From JABDMH01 sp965223165 (GTDB lineage Bacteria > Bacteroidota > Bacteroidia > Chitinophagales > Saprospiraceae): 64,000 bases of DNA. Below, in pieces: positions 18,766-25,114 of this stretch. The stretch lies in contig CBDCVQ010000018.1 in the NCBI GenBank assembly GCA_965223165.1, forward strand, positions 186,001 to 250,000. Direction: 5' to 3'. The position numbers and the translations under genes were made by a program. The notes beneath the pieces are model-generated. The model worked only from the letters and a program-made list of their open reading frames with translations, was not told the origin of the DNA and made no database searches. Numbering within the stretch: position 1 is the stretch's first letter; each line of letters opens with the position of its first letter.

Positions 18766-19431
18766 TTAGTTAAATACGTAATGCCTTCCCATGGTCTCTC
18801 TAGCCTGATCAACGGTGAATGACCAAGATATTTTTACTTTATTTCGATTCCTCTGGAACTGCCAGGCTTGGATTTCTTTGTCCATTTCTTTTATACCGGG
18901 TATGCGGCGATTTAGACATTGGCGGCTGAGAGCTGAAAATTCGATTTCCGCCATATTCAACCAACTCCCATGTTTTGGCGTAAAATGAAATTCAAATTTT
19001 TTCCTTAGCTCACTAGCTCTTGCTGTAGGGAGATGTTCATAGAACGCACCGTAGGTGTGGGTATTGAGATTGTCCTGCACCACAATGATCTTCTCCGCCT
19101 GGTGATATTGCTTTTTCCGGCTAATCCAATCCATGAAGGTGGCATAGTCTTTTTTTGTGCGCGTCCTATTTAACCAGACAAATCGTTCGCCTGAGTCGAT
19201 GTCATAGGCTAAAAACGCAACACAGGTACCTTCTCGTTTATATTCATTATCCAGTTTCTTTGCACTCCCCGGCTTCATCGGTAGCGGACTATACACCTCT
19301 CCTATCAGTTGACAAGGTCGTTCATCCATACATATACGACGTACCCCTGGCAATGGTTCCGACTGATATACTTCCAGCACGTCTTCCATATTGGCAAGAA
19401 ATTCACCATTGATCTTACCTATACACCACAT
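18766..19431 (-). CDS. IS630 transposase, DDE catalytic part (ORF B)
   Basis: The 221-residue frame carries the catalytic core: I-C-M-D-E (first Asp), I-V-V-Q-D-N-L-N-T-H (second Asp) and N-M-A-E-I-E-F (Glu). The frame is open upstream of the first ATG. Reading back through K-P-W-Q-K-K-M-W-C-I joins it to ORF A by a -1 shift at the A7 run (19458-19464); L-K-P-W-x-K-K-x-W-C-I is the usual linker of IS630 transposases. The functional enzyme is probably the ORF A/ORF B fusion rather than this piece alone. Confidence 0.88.
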   Translation of the reverse strand: MWCIGKINGEFLANMEDVLEVYQSEPLPGVRRICMDERPCQLIGEVYSPLPMKPGSAKKLDNEYKREGTCVAFLAYDIDSGERFVWLNRTRTKKDYATFMDWISRKKQYHQAEKIIVVQDNLNTHTYGAFYEHLPTARASELRKKFEFHFTPKHGSWLNMAEIEFSALSRQCLNRRIPGIKEMDKEIQAWQFQRNRNKVKISWSFTVDQARETMGRHYVFN

Positions 19432-19448
19432 CTTTTTCTGCCATGGTT

Positions 19449-19883
19449 TTAGTTTACTTTTTTTAAGATACCGCGTACCGTTTCTCTGCTTATGACTGCC
19501 TCACTACTTATTTCGATATACTTATCTGTAATCATCCGTATGGTCCACCGTGAATGACCTGCCGGAGGTTCACTACAGGCAATCATTGTTATTTGACTTT
19601 CAATCTTCGGAGTCACCTTCTTACTGTGAGCACAAGTTCTTGGCCGCTCATGGATCGCTCGAGCTAGTCCCTCTGCCTTGTATCGCCTCAGGACATTATA
19701 AACTGTCGGCTCACTGCATATACCTGTATTGGCTATTGCCCGTGGCCCAAGCCCTTCATGGTTCCTTAATAAGATTTGCGCGCGTATCAGCTTCCGACTG
19801 GAATGTACTCCACTCGACAACATCGTACGCAATTCAAGCTCCTCCTGGCTCGATAGTTTGATACTTTCATTAATACGTGGCAT
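19449..19883 (-). CDS. IS630 transposase, DNA-binding part (ORF A)
   Basis: The 144-residue frame starts with two helix-turn-helix units (R-A-Q-I-L-L-R-N-H-E-G-L-G-P-R-A-I-A, then C-S-E-P-T-V-Y-N-V-L-R-R-Y). A winged-helix segment typical of IS630 (H-S-R-W-T-I-R-M-I-T-D) follows, ending V-R-G-I-L-K-K-V-N. The stop lies just after an A7 run at which a -1 shift continues into ORF B. Confidence 0.88.
   Translation of the reverse strand: MPRINESIKLSSQEELELRTMLSSGVHSSRKLIRAQILLRNHEGLGPRAIANTGICSEPTVYNVLRRYKAEGLARAIHERPRTCAHSKKVTPKIESQITMIACSEPPAGHSRWTIRMITDKYIEISSEAVISRETVRGILKKVN
19458..19464 (-). other. Probable -1 programmed frameshift site (A7)
   Basis: Minus-strand TTA-AAA-AAA-G. Shifting back one base changes L-K-K-V-N-stop into L-K-K-S-K-L-K-P-W-Q-K-K and joins the two IS630 frames. 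Slippery A runs are used this way in several IS630 elements; use here is inferred. Confidence 0.6.
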
Positions 19884-19951
19884 GGCCTCTTAGTTTTGTC
19901 CTATGCAAACATATTAAATATATCTATAATGTTTAACCTGCCAGTGTACTA

Positions 19952-19995
19952 GCCAACTGTGCTCCTATCAACTAAAAGAGGTTCCCGCAGAAACC
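19952..19995 (-). repeat. Truncated tRNA-like copy, part right of IS630, with terminator
   Basis: GCCAACTGTGCTCC followed by the same spacer and AGAGGTTTC-type terminator as in the 105-bp units. It completes the copy started at 18711. Confidence 0.7.
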
Positions 19996-20001
19996 TCTAT
20001 G

Positions 20002-20069
20002 TGGAGCTACGGGGATTCGAACCCCGGACCTTCCCGCAGTACTGCGGGACACCCTAGCCAACTAGGCTG
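20002..20069 (-). repeat. tRNA-like copy 2
   Basis: T-arm, acceptor 3' strand and the 18-bp palindrome are as in the other copies. The D-region differs (CCAACTAGGCTGG on the plus strand). It follows GIY-YIG copy 2. Confidence 0.8.
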
Positions 20070-20072
20070 GAC

Positions 20073-20333
20073 CTATTTATCGTTGAATGAGCTCTGAGCA
20101 ATTAACCATTCGATATAGCTCCGACGTTTCTTCCTCTTGATCTCGGATTCTCGTTGACGGGCTGCAGATAATGTGTCGAATGTTTCACTATACACCACTC
20201 GCCAGGGTCGGCCAGATCGCGTCGACTTGCTCTTTCCTCGGTTATGCTCTGTCAGTCGCAGCTCAACGTCTTGACTACAGCCCACATAGTACTTGTCGGA
20301 GCAGTCGCTGTATAGAATGTAGACCGTTATCAT
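20073..20333 (-). CDS. Small GIY-YIG endonuclease domain protein, copy 2
   Basis: The 86-residue protein has the same catalytic layout as copy 1 (V-Y-I 4-6, Y-V-G 16-18, Arg26, His30, Glu62). Its N-terminal half (M-I-T-V-Y-I-L-Y-S-D-C-S-D-K) is the same as in copies 3-5. Its C-terminal half differs (V-V-Y-S-E-T-F-D-T, R-Q-R-E-S-E-I-K-R-K) and ends A-Q-S-S-F-N-D-K. The ATG lies 13 bp after the T-run of a terminator-like hairpin, so expression needs read-through or an unseen promoter. An in-frame GTG inside the hairpin (20363) would add ten residues. It is the likely parent of the N-terminal halves of copies 3-5. Confidence 0.85.
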   Translation of the reverse strand: MITVYILYSDCSDKYYVGCSQDVELRLTEHNRGKSKSTRSGRPWRVVYSETFDTLSAARQRESEIKRKKRRSYIEWLIAQSSFNDK

Positions 20334-20346
20334 TGAGGTGCAATTC

Positions 20347-20374
20347 AAAAAAAAGAGGCTCACAAGGAAGCCTC
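20347..20374 (-). terminator. Terminator-like hairpin between tRNA-like copy 3 and GIY-YIG copy 2
   Basis: On the minus strand GAGGCT-TCCTTGTG-AGCCTC is followed by eight T. It lies directly after the tRNA-like copy at 20379 and directly before the nuclease start codon. Confidence 0.7.
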
Positions 20375-20378
20375 ATGG

Positions 20379-20447
20379 TGGAGCTACGGGGATTCGAACC
20401 CCGGACCTTCCCGCAGTACTGCGGGACACCCTAGCCAACTCAGCTAG
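20379..20447 (-). repeat. tRNA-like copy 3
   Basis: 69 bp, identical in layout to copy 1, including the CTAGC/GCTAG D-region hairpin and the 18-bp palindrome at 20409-20426. Confidence 0.85.
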
Positions 20448-20460
20448 ATTAATTATCATC

Positions 20461-20709
20461 CTATGAATGCTGGCCAATCAGCCATTCGATATAGCTCCGG
20501 CGTTTCTTCTTCTTGATCTCGGATTCTCGTCGTCGGGCTGCTGATAGAGTTTCGAATGTTTCTGTGTGCACGACGCACCAGGGCCGGCCAGATCGGGTCG
20601 ACTTGCTCTTTCCTCGGTTATGCTCTGTCAGTCGCAGCTCAACGTCTTGACTACAGCCCACATAGTACTTGTCGGAGCAGTCGCTGTATAGAATGTAGAC
20701 CGTTATCAT
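20461..20709 (-). CDS. Small GIY-YIG endonuclease domain protein, copy 3
   Basis: 82 residues with all catalytic positions present (Tyr5, Gly18, Arg26, His30, Glu62). It is a mosaic: the N-terminal half up to about residue 43 matches copy 2, and the C-terminal half (C-V-V-H-T-E-T-F, K-K-K-K-R-R-S-Y-I-E-W-L-I-G-Q-H-S) matches copy 1. The protein is identical to copies 4 and 5. Stop TAG lies 13 bp before the next tRNA-like copy. Confidence 0.87.
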   Translation of the reverse strand: MITVYILYSDCSDKYYVGCSQDVELRLTEHNRGKSKSTRSGRPWCVVHTETFETLSAARRRESEIKKKKRRSYIEWLIGQHS

Positions 20710-20722
20710 TGAGGTGCAATTC

Positions 20723-20750
20723 AAAAAAAAGAGGCTCACAAGGAAGCCTC
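20723..20750 (-). terminator. Terminator-like hairpin before GIY-YIG copy 3
   Basis: Same stem GAGGCT/AGCCTC and T8 run as at 20347-20374, 376 bp away. Confidence 0.7.
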
Positions 20751-20754
20751 ATGG

Positions 20755-20823
20755 TGGAGCTACGGGGATTCGAACCCCGGACCTTCCCGCAGTACTGCGG
20801 GACACCCTAGCCAACTCAGCTAG
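20755..20823 (-). repeat. tRNA-like copy 4
   Basis: 69 bp, as copy 3; palindrome at 20785-20802. Confidence 0.85.
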
Positions 20824-20836
20824 ATTAATTATCATC

Positions 20837-21085
20837 CTATGAATGCTGGCCAATCAGCCATTCGATATAGCTCCGGCGTTTCTTCTTCTTGATCTCGGAT
20901 TCTCGTCGTCGGGCTGCTGATAGAGTTTCGAATGTTTCTGTGTGCACGACGCACCAGGGCCGGCCAGATCGGGTCGACTTGCTCTTTCCTCGGTTATGCT
21001 CTGTCAGTCGCAGCTCAACGTCTTGACTACAGCCCACATAGTACTTGTCGGAGCAGTCGCTGTATAGAATGTAGACCGTTATCAT
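20837..21085 (-). CDS. Small GIY-YIG endonuclease domain protein, copy 4
   Basis: 82 residues, same protein sequence as copies 3 and 5, in the second of three 376-bp tandem units. The lack of divergence means very recent amplification or ongoing conversion. The same terminator-like hairpin precedes the start codon. Confidence 0.87.
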   Translation of the reverse strand: MITVYILYSDCSDKYYVGCSQDVELRLTEHNRGKSKSTRSGRPWCVVHTETFETLSAARRRESEIKKKKRRSYIEWLIGQHS

Positions 21086-21098
21086 TGAGGTGCAATTC

Positions 21099-21126
21099 AA
21101 AAAAAAGAGGCTCACAAGGAAGCCTC
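21099..21126 (-). terminator. Terminator-like hairpin before GIY-YIG copy 4
   Basis: Same GAGGCT/AGCCTC stem and T8 run, 376 bp from the previous one. Confidence 0.7.
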
Positions 21127-21130
21127 ATGG

Positions 21131-21199
21131 TGGAGCTACGGGGATTCGAACCCCGGACCTTCCCGCAGTACTGCGGGACACCCTAGCCAACTCAGCTAG
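21131..21199 (-). repeat. tRNA-like copy 5
   Basis: 69 bp, as copy 3; palindrome at 21161-21178. Confidence 0.85.
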
Positions 21200-21212
21200 A
21201 TTAATTATCATC

Positions 21213-21461
21213 CTATGAATGCTGGCCAATCAGCCATTCGATATAGCTCCGGCGTTTCTTCTTCTTGATCTCGGATTCTCGTCGTCGGGCTGCTGATAGA
21301 GTTTCGAATGTTTCTGTGTGCACGACGCACCAGGGCCGGCCAGATCGGGTCGACTTGCTCTTTCCTCGGTTATGCTCTGTCAGTCGCAGCTCAACGTCTT
21401 GACTACAGCCCACATAGTACTTGTCGGAGCAGTCGCTGTATAGAATGTAGACCGTTATCAT
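21213..21461 (-). CDS. Small GIY-YIG endonuclease domain protein, copy 5
   Basis: 82 residues, identical to copies 3 and 4. It is the nuclease copy closest to the intact tRNA gene. The hairpin before it has one base change in the loop (plus strand AAGGGAGCC instead of AAGGAAGCC). Upstream of it are only nuclease-free 105-bp units. Confidence 0.87.
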   Translation of the reverse strand: MITVYILYSDCSDKYYVGCSQDVELRLTEHNRGKSKSTRSGRPWCVVHTETFETLSAARRRESEIKKKKRRSYIEWLIGQHS

Positions 21462-21474
21462 TGAGGTGCAATTC

Positions 21475-21502
21475 AAAAAAAAGAGGCTCACAAGGGAGCC
21501 TC
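21475..21502 (-). terminator. Terminator-like hairpin before GIY-YIG copy 5
   Basis: GAGGCT/AGCCTC stem with one loop difference, then T8. Confidence 0.7.
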
Positions 21503-21506
21503 ATGG

Positions 21507-21575
21507 TGGAGCTACGGGGATTCGAACCCCGGACCTTCCCGCAGTACTGCGGGACACCCTAGCCAACTGTGCTCC
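21507..21575 (-). repeat. tRNA-like copy 6 (105-bp type 5' side)
   Basis: Same T-arm and palindrome, but the D-region reads GGAGCACAGTTGGCTAGG. GGAGC can pair with the GCTCC at the 3' end, giving a five-pair acceptor-like stem without a D-arm. Confidence 0.85.
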
Positions 21576-21611
21576 TATCAACTAAAAGAGGTTCCCGCAG
21601 TAACCTCTATG

Positions 21612-21680
21612 TGGAGCTACGGGGATTCGAACCCCGGACCTTCCCGCAGTACTGCGGGACACCCTAGCCAACTGTGCTCC
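21612..21680 (-). repeat. tRNA-like copy 7
   Basis: 105 bp from copy 6, same sequence, followed on its 3' side by the AGAGGTTxC-type terminator. Confidence 0.85.
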
Positions 21681-21716
21681 TATCAACTAAAAGAGGTTCC
21701 CGCAGAAACCTCTATG

Positions 21717-21785
21717 TGGAGCTACGGGGATTCGAACCCCGGACCTTCCCGCAGTACTGCGGGACACCCTAGCCAACTGTGCTCC
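21717..21785 (-). repeat. tRNA-like copy 8
   Basis: 105 bp from copy 7, same sequence. Confidence 0.85.
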
Positions 21786-21821
21786 TATCAACTAAAAGAG
21801 GTTCCCGCAGAAACCTCTATG

Positions 21822-21890
21822 TGGAGCTACGGGGATTCGAACCCCGGACCTTCCCGCAGTACTGCGGGACACCCTAGCCAACTGTGCTCC
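21822..21890 (-). repeat. tRNA-like copy 9
   Basis: 105 bp from copy 8 and 105 bp from the intact tRNA. It is the first tRNA-like copy downstream of the real gene. Confidence 0.85.
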
Positions 21891-21898
21891 TATCAACT

Positions 21899-21923
21899 AA
21901 AAGAGGTTCCCGCAGAAACCTCT
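21899..21923 (-). terminator. Terminator of tRNA-Ala
   Basis: On the minus strand AGAGGTTTC-TGCG-GGAACCTCT is followed by TTTT, three bases after the tRNA. The same hairpin is repeated in each 105-bp unit and next to the IS630 insertion. Confidence 0.8.
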
Positions 21924-21926
21924 ATG

Positions 21927-22000
21927 TGGAGCTACGGGGATTCGAACCCCGGACCTCTTGACTGCCAGTCAAGCACTCTAGCCAACTGAGCTATAGCCCC
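21927..22000 (-). tRNA. tRNA-Ala (anticodon GGC)
   Basis: 74 nt. The acceptor stem GGGGCTA / TAGCTCC contains G3-U70, the alanine identity pair. D-arm GCTC...; anticodon stem CTTGA/TCAAG with loop CTGGCAG, anticodon GGC; five-base variable region; T-arm with GGTTCGAATCC core; discriminator A. CCA is not encoded (CAT follows). It is the only complete tRNA gene in the window and the source of the surrounding partial copies. Confidence 0.95.
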
Positions 22001-22190
22001 ATTAAACATCCTTTCATAAGCTATAGATATGCTGACAAAGCCAAACGGCTTTCGTCAGTAGAGCTATAGCCCCATTAAACATCACCTCATAAGCTATAGA
22101 TATGCTGACAAAGCCAACGGCTTTCGTCAGTAGAGCTATAGCCCCATTAAACATCCCCTCATAAGCCAACGGCTTTCGTCAGCGAAGGAC
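22001..22190 (-). repeat. Truncated 5' copies of tRNA-Ala with leader
   Basis: The first 13 nt of the tRNA (GGGGCTATAGCTC) and its leader (GATGTTTAAT before it) recur at 22061-22080 and 22133-22152, with periods of 73 and 72 bp. After the 13 nt each copy runs into TACTGACGAAAGCCG...GGCTTTGTCAG, a hairpin, and then ATATCTATAGCTTATG. The third copy is shorter. The break point after GCTC is where the downstream tRNA-like copies begin to resemble the tRNA. Confidence 0.75.
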
Positions 22191-22347
22191 GGCAAAAATA
22201 CAAATTTTCCTTGTTGACCAAAGCCGTGCTACGCTCTGTGTCGCTGTGTGCCTCCGGGAGTGACCTCCCCATGATGTTGGCCGGAGCCGTTGCCCTCCCG
22301 CCGATTTTACGTACCTTATATTGAGCCTGCCACAGAGACCGCCAAAG

Positions 22348-22779
22348 ATGACTCGGATCGCGATTCGATATGGAGTAATGCTCTTCGGATGTATCCTTAC
22401 CTTTTTCCTCTTTATGAAGTTCGTGGGTCAACTGCACAACTTCAACTTCCGGCTGTTCAATGGACTCTTTCACACCGTATTTGTCTATATCTCAATCATG
22501 GAGTACAAGCATTGGCACGAGGCAGAATTCAACTTCCTCTCCGGTACTTCTCTCGGCGTGCTAACGTCCATGGCGGCCGTCATCCCTTTCGCTGTTTTCG
22601 TCGGATTTTATCTCGCTATAGATGTAAAGACGATGACTCATCTGCAGGAAAACATTCCTCACTTGGGCTCCTACCTGACACCGGTCACCGCAGGCGTGAG
22701 CATTCTCATGGAGGGATTGGCCTTTACCATTATTGCTTCTTATATCATCACCCGGATCATCGACCGTCAGACCCTGTAG
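22348..22779 (+). CDS. Four-helix integral membrane protein, unknown function
   Basis: 143 residues from ATG at 22348 (M-T-R-I-A-I-R-Y-G); an in-frame TTG at 22321 would add nine residues. Four hydrophobic segments can be seen at about residues 8-28, 30-50, 68-92 and 112-135. Size and layout resemble DUF4199-type proteins of Bacteroidota, but no diagnostic motif is visible. It is a single gene between the tRNA array and a convergent phosphoesterase gene. Confidence 0.65.
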   Translation: MTRIAIRYGVMLFGCILTFFLFMKFVGQLHNFNFRLFNGLFHTVFVYISIMEYKHWHEAEFNFLSGTSLGVLTSMAAVIPFAVFVGFYLAIDVKTMTHLQENIPHLGSYLTPVTAGVSILMEGLAFTIIASYIITRIIDRQTL

Positions 22780-22822
22780 AGCTCACATGCAGGGTCATCC
22801 GATCCTTACGAGCTGCGGGCGA

Positions 22823-24613
22823 TCAAGGTGATCTAAAAAACATGCCGCTCCCTAACACTGCTCCTGGGGACCGCCAAGGCGCTTGCCAATGCACCCGCAC
22901 CGGTTCATCCACACCGTCTCGGTCGTCAAAGAAAAAGTTCACCCGTGCCCGACTCCAATCTCCCTCCTGCAGGTACTCGAGGGGTATACGTGCCTCCACG
23001 GCATACCCTTGTTCGTTGGATCGAGCGATATATGCCAGTGATTCAGGCCACCTTTCCCCTCTGTAAATTTTCTGTGGCACTGCACCGTGTGCTGGGGTGG
23101 CGCGAAAAGAGGCTGCCCGGGAGCGCACGGCCAGATCATCGCCATCTCCTAGGGCCAGTATCCAGCCAAAACCATCTTGCTTCCAACTGGGGTGTGCAGG
23201 ATCCACCCAGACCGTGTCGTCCTCAACCTGTGCTGCCAGGTACATAAAGTCGGCATCATGGCAGATGGACCACCTCACTCGATTGTCAGAGGCAAGGTCC
23301 TCATGCCAGCTCCACACACCATGCCAGTCGTCCAGGTCGCCATCGATCACAATATCACCATCCCTTGCTTGCAGATACCGCTTGACGATGGGCTTTACGA
23401 AGAAGGTAGCCGGAATCTCTACTCGGCCCAGGGATGCCGGCTCAAAGCTCAAATGGAAACGCACAGGCAAAGCTCGTAGCTGCGTGGTGGCAAGGCCGTT
23501 TCGATTTTGCAGCTCCAAAGACACGGTGGCACTCGTGTTGGGAGCCAGGGTCAGCAGATTACGATCTACCGAGGAAAGCAAGTCCCAAGCAAAGCCTTCC
23601 CTCACCTCGATGGTCATGGGAAGGTCTCTACTATTGTAAAAGGTAAAGTCGACCGCACCTTTCTCAAAACCCTTCTCGTCTACGTACAGCGGCTGCACTT
23701 CGATGGGGTTGCGCTGCCAGCCCTGCACCAGGAACTGCCTCTTTTGGGCTGTCATGACATTGTCGTCGTGAATACCATTCAACATGAGATTGGTGATGAC
23801 CGGTCCCTCTTTTTTCATGGTCACCCATACGACATGGTCGAATTCGCCTAAGGCAGGCCCTCTAAGATTGCTTCCGCCTCCGGTCGTAGCCAAAATGAAG
23901 TATTGGCCGTTGTTGCGATCAAATTTGACATAGTTATGGTTATGGCCTACGAAGACTGTATGGGGTCTTTGTGCAAGCTCTTTCTCCAGGTCGGGCCAGC
24001 GCTTGGGATCCCGTTGCGTCCACAGCGGCTGATGCATGAATATCAGGGTATGGCTGACATCCGGGTATTGCTCAAGGACCTGCTTGGCGTATTCAAACTG
24101 GGGGTCAGAGATGCTGCCCCTTCCGGCAGAGCGGTATAAGTCTTCGGAGTCAAGACATAAAAACAATACATTCTTATACACAAAGTGATAGTGCGTCTTT
24201 CCAAACCGTTCTGCCCAGATCTCGCCCATCACCTCGTTGGTTAAATCGTGATTGCCGGGCACGTAGAAAAACGGCATTTCCAGATGCGAAATAAAGCCTT
24301 CAAACTCATCCCACTCCGTATTGAGCACCGCTCTATCTTCGGTGTAACCCTCAATGAGATCGCCCACGCTCATTACAAACTCAGGTTGCAAGAGATTGAG
24401 CTTTCGGATGCCCTCCATAAAGACACCGGGTCTATGGCCACCGGTGCGATCGGTGACAATAGCAAATTGAAACTCCTCGGGATCGTCGTTAAAATCCGTA
24501 GACGTCCAGGGGGTGGGGCCCTCGATTTCTTCCATGATAATCGTCGGCTGCGCCAGCGCCGCGTGGAGGCAAAAGGATAAAATGGCTGCAGTAAGGTGCT
24601 GGAGTGATCTCAT
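22823..24613 (-). CDS. Secreted calcineurin-like phosphoesterase with CBM9-like C-terminal domain
   Basis: 596 residues. Signal peptide to about residue 21 (H-A-A-L-A-Q). The metallophosphoesterase domain (about 45-290) shows the metal ligands in order: V-G-D-L-I-E-G, P-G-N-H-D, F-M-H-Q-P-L and V-G-H-N-H. The first block reads A-I-V-T-D-R-T-G, with Asp in place of the usual D-x-H. A linker beta domain follows. From about residue 415 a CBM9/DOMON-like sugar-binding domain starts at I-V-I-D-G-D-L-D-D-W-H-G-V and includes V-E-A-R-I-P-L-E-Y-L. Probably a periplasmic or surface phosphatase acting on a carbohydrate-linked substrate; the substrate is unknown. Confidence 0.85.
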   Translation of the reverse strand: MRSLQHLTAAILSFCLHAALAQPTIIMEEIEGPTPWTSTDFNDDPEEFQFAIVTDRTGGHRPGVFMEGIRKLNLLQPEFVMSVGDLIEGYTEDRAVLNTEWDEFEGFISHLEMPFFYVPGNHDLTNEVMGEIWAERFGKTHYHFVYKNVLFLCLDSEDLYRSAGRGSISDPQFEYAKQVLEQYPDVSHTLIFMHQPLWTQRDPKRWPDLEKELAQRPHTVFVGHNHNYVKFDRNNGQYFILATTGGGSNLRGPALGEFDHVVWVTMKKEGPVITNLMLNGIHDDNVMTAQKRQFLVQGWQRNPIEVQPLYVDEKGFEKGAVDFTFYNSRDLPMTIEVREGFAWDLLSSVDRNLLTLAPNTSATVSLELQNRNGLATTQLRALPVRFHLSFEPASLGRVEIPATFFVKPIVKRYLQARDGDIVIDGDLDDWHGVWSWHEDLASDNRVRWSICHDADFMYLAAQVEDDTVWVDPAHPSWKQDGFGWILALGDGDDLAVRSRAASFRATPAHGAVPQKIYRGERWPESLAYIARSNEQGYAVEARIPLEYLQEGDWSRARVNFFFDDRDGVDEPVRVHWQAPWRSPGAVLGSGMFFRSP

Positions 24614-25114
24614 ACATGCAATATCACAAATAATCAGGATGCATATCTCATGAGGACCTCAACAATTTGTGAACTTTTTGGATTGGGTCATGCCATGCGG
24701 CAAAGGCGAATACGGGACACTGCAGACATTCGGCAGGTATGCACCCGGCAGGATCTGCACCGCGGGCCGCTGGTTCCCCTACGGCCGGAGAATGTGGATT
24801 CTCCCCTACCCTTGATCGCGGGCGATGGAGCAGGATTGGCAGCATTGCCCGGCTCGCCCCCAGCCCCTGCGTTCTCGTACCGTCGAAACGCCGGGAAAAG
24901 CAGCATAACGAGACCCGTGATGCGGCGTGTGAACGGGTGTATGGTCCGTAGACTCGGGGCGCCGGAGCATCGACAGACTCAAGGTACCAGACCATCGACA
25001 GAGCGTCGTGGGATTTCTTGAATCTCCCTATTTTAGATCGTATCTTATGCAGCGCTCCAACGGATTGTGAAGGCAATCCACCCGTACATTCGTTCACTTA
25101 ATCGAGGAAGAAAG
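24614..25114. other. Intergenic stretch, no gene recognised
   Basis: About 500 bp, GC-rich in the middle. Frames on both strands have no protein-like composition. It should hold the promoters of the two divergent genes. I see no RNA-gene motif. Confidence 0.5.

Larger units (their letters stand above)
18744..19949 (-). mobile_element. IS630-family insertion sequence
   Basis: The element is 1206 bp with inverted ends GTACACTGGCA / TGCCAGTGTAC. It is flanked by TA on both sides (18742-18743 and 19950-19951), the TA target duplication of IS630. Joining the flanks at TA rebuilds the tRNA-like word ACACCCTAGCCAACT found in the other array copies. Two transposase frames overlap through a probable -1 frameshift site. 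Confidence 0.92.
18314..22190 (-). repeat. tRNA-Ala-derived array with GIY-YIG nuclease genes
   Basis: Read on the minus strand from high to low coordinates, the array contains 5'-end copies of tRNA-Ala (22190-22001) and the intact tRNA gene (22000-21927). Then come three 105-bp units (tRNA-like 3' part plus terminator) and a fourth tRNA-like copy at 21507. These are followed by alternating GIY-YIG genes and tRNA-like copies down to 18314. Three consecutive 376-bp units (20378-20753, 20754-21129, 21130-21505) are nearly identical. The unit at 20001-20377 is a diverged relative of 377 bp. The last GIY-YIG gene is separated from the rest by an IS630 element. In total there are nine full tRNA-like copies, one interrupted copy and five nuclease genes. 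Confidence 0.85.

Noticed and set aside
20171..21562. 84-87 residue plus-strand frames with R-G-F-E-P-R-T-F
   Set aside because: Antisense of the GIY-YIG genes running into the tRNA-like copies; not genes.
21507..21926. CRISPR-like 105-bp repeats, or extra functional tRNA genes
   Set aside because: No spacers. The repeat is tRNA-derived but lacks the 5' acceptor strand and a normal anticodon loop, so neither CRISPR nor canonical tRNA fits.
21609..21989. 126-residue plus-strand frame with repeated G-D-S-N-P-G-P
   Set aside because: This peptide arises from reading the T-arm of tRNA-Ala copies backwards; it is a well-known false-protein pattern.
24648..25097. 149-residue minus-strand frame
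   Set aside because: Arg/Pro/Ala-rich composition, overlaps the start region of the PFOR gene, no family features.
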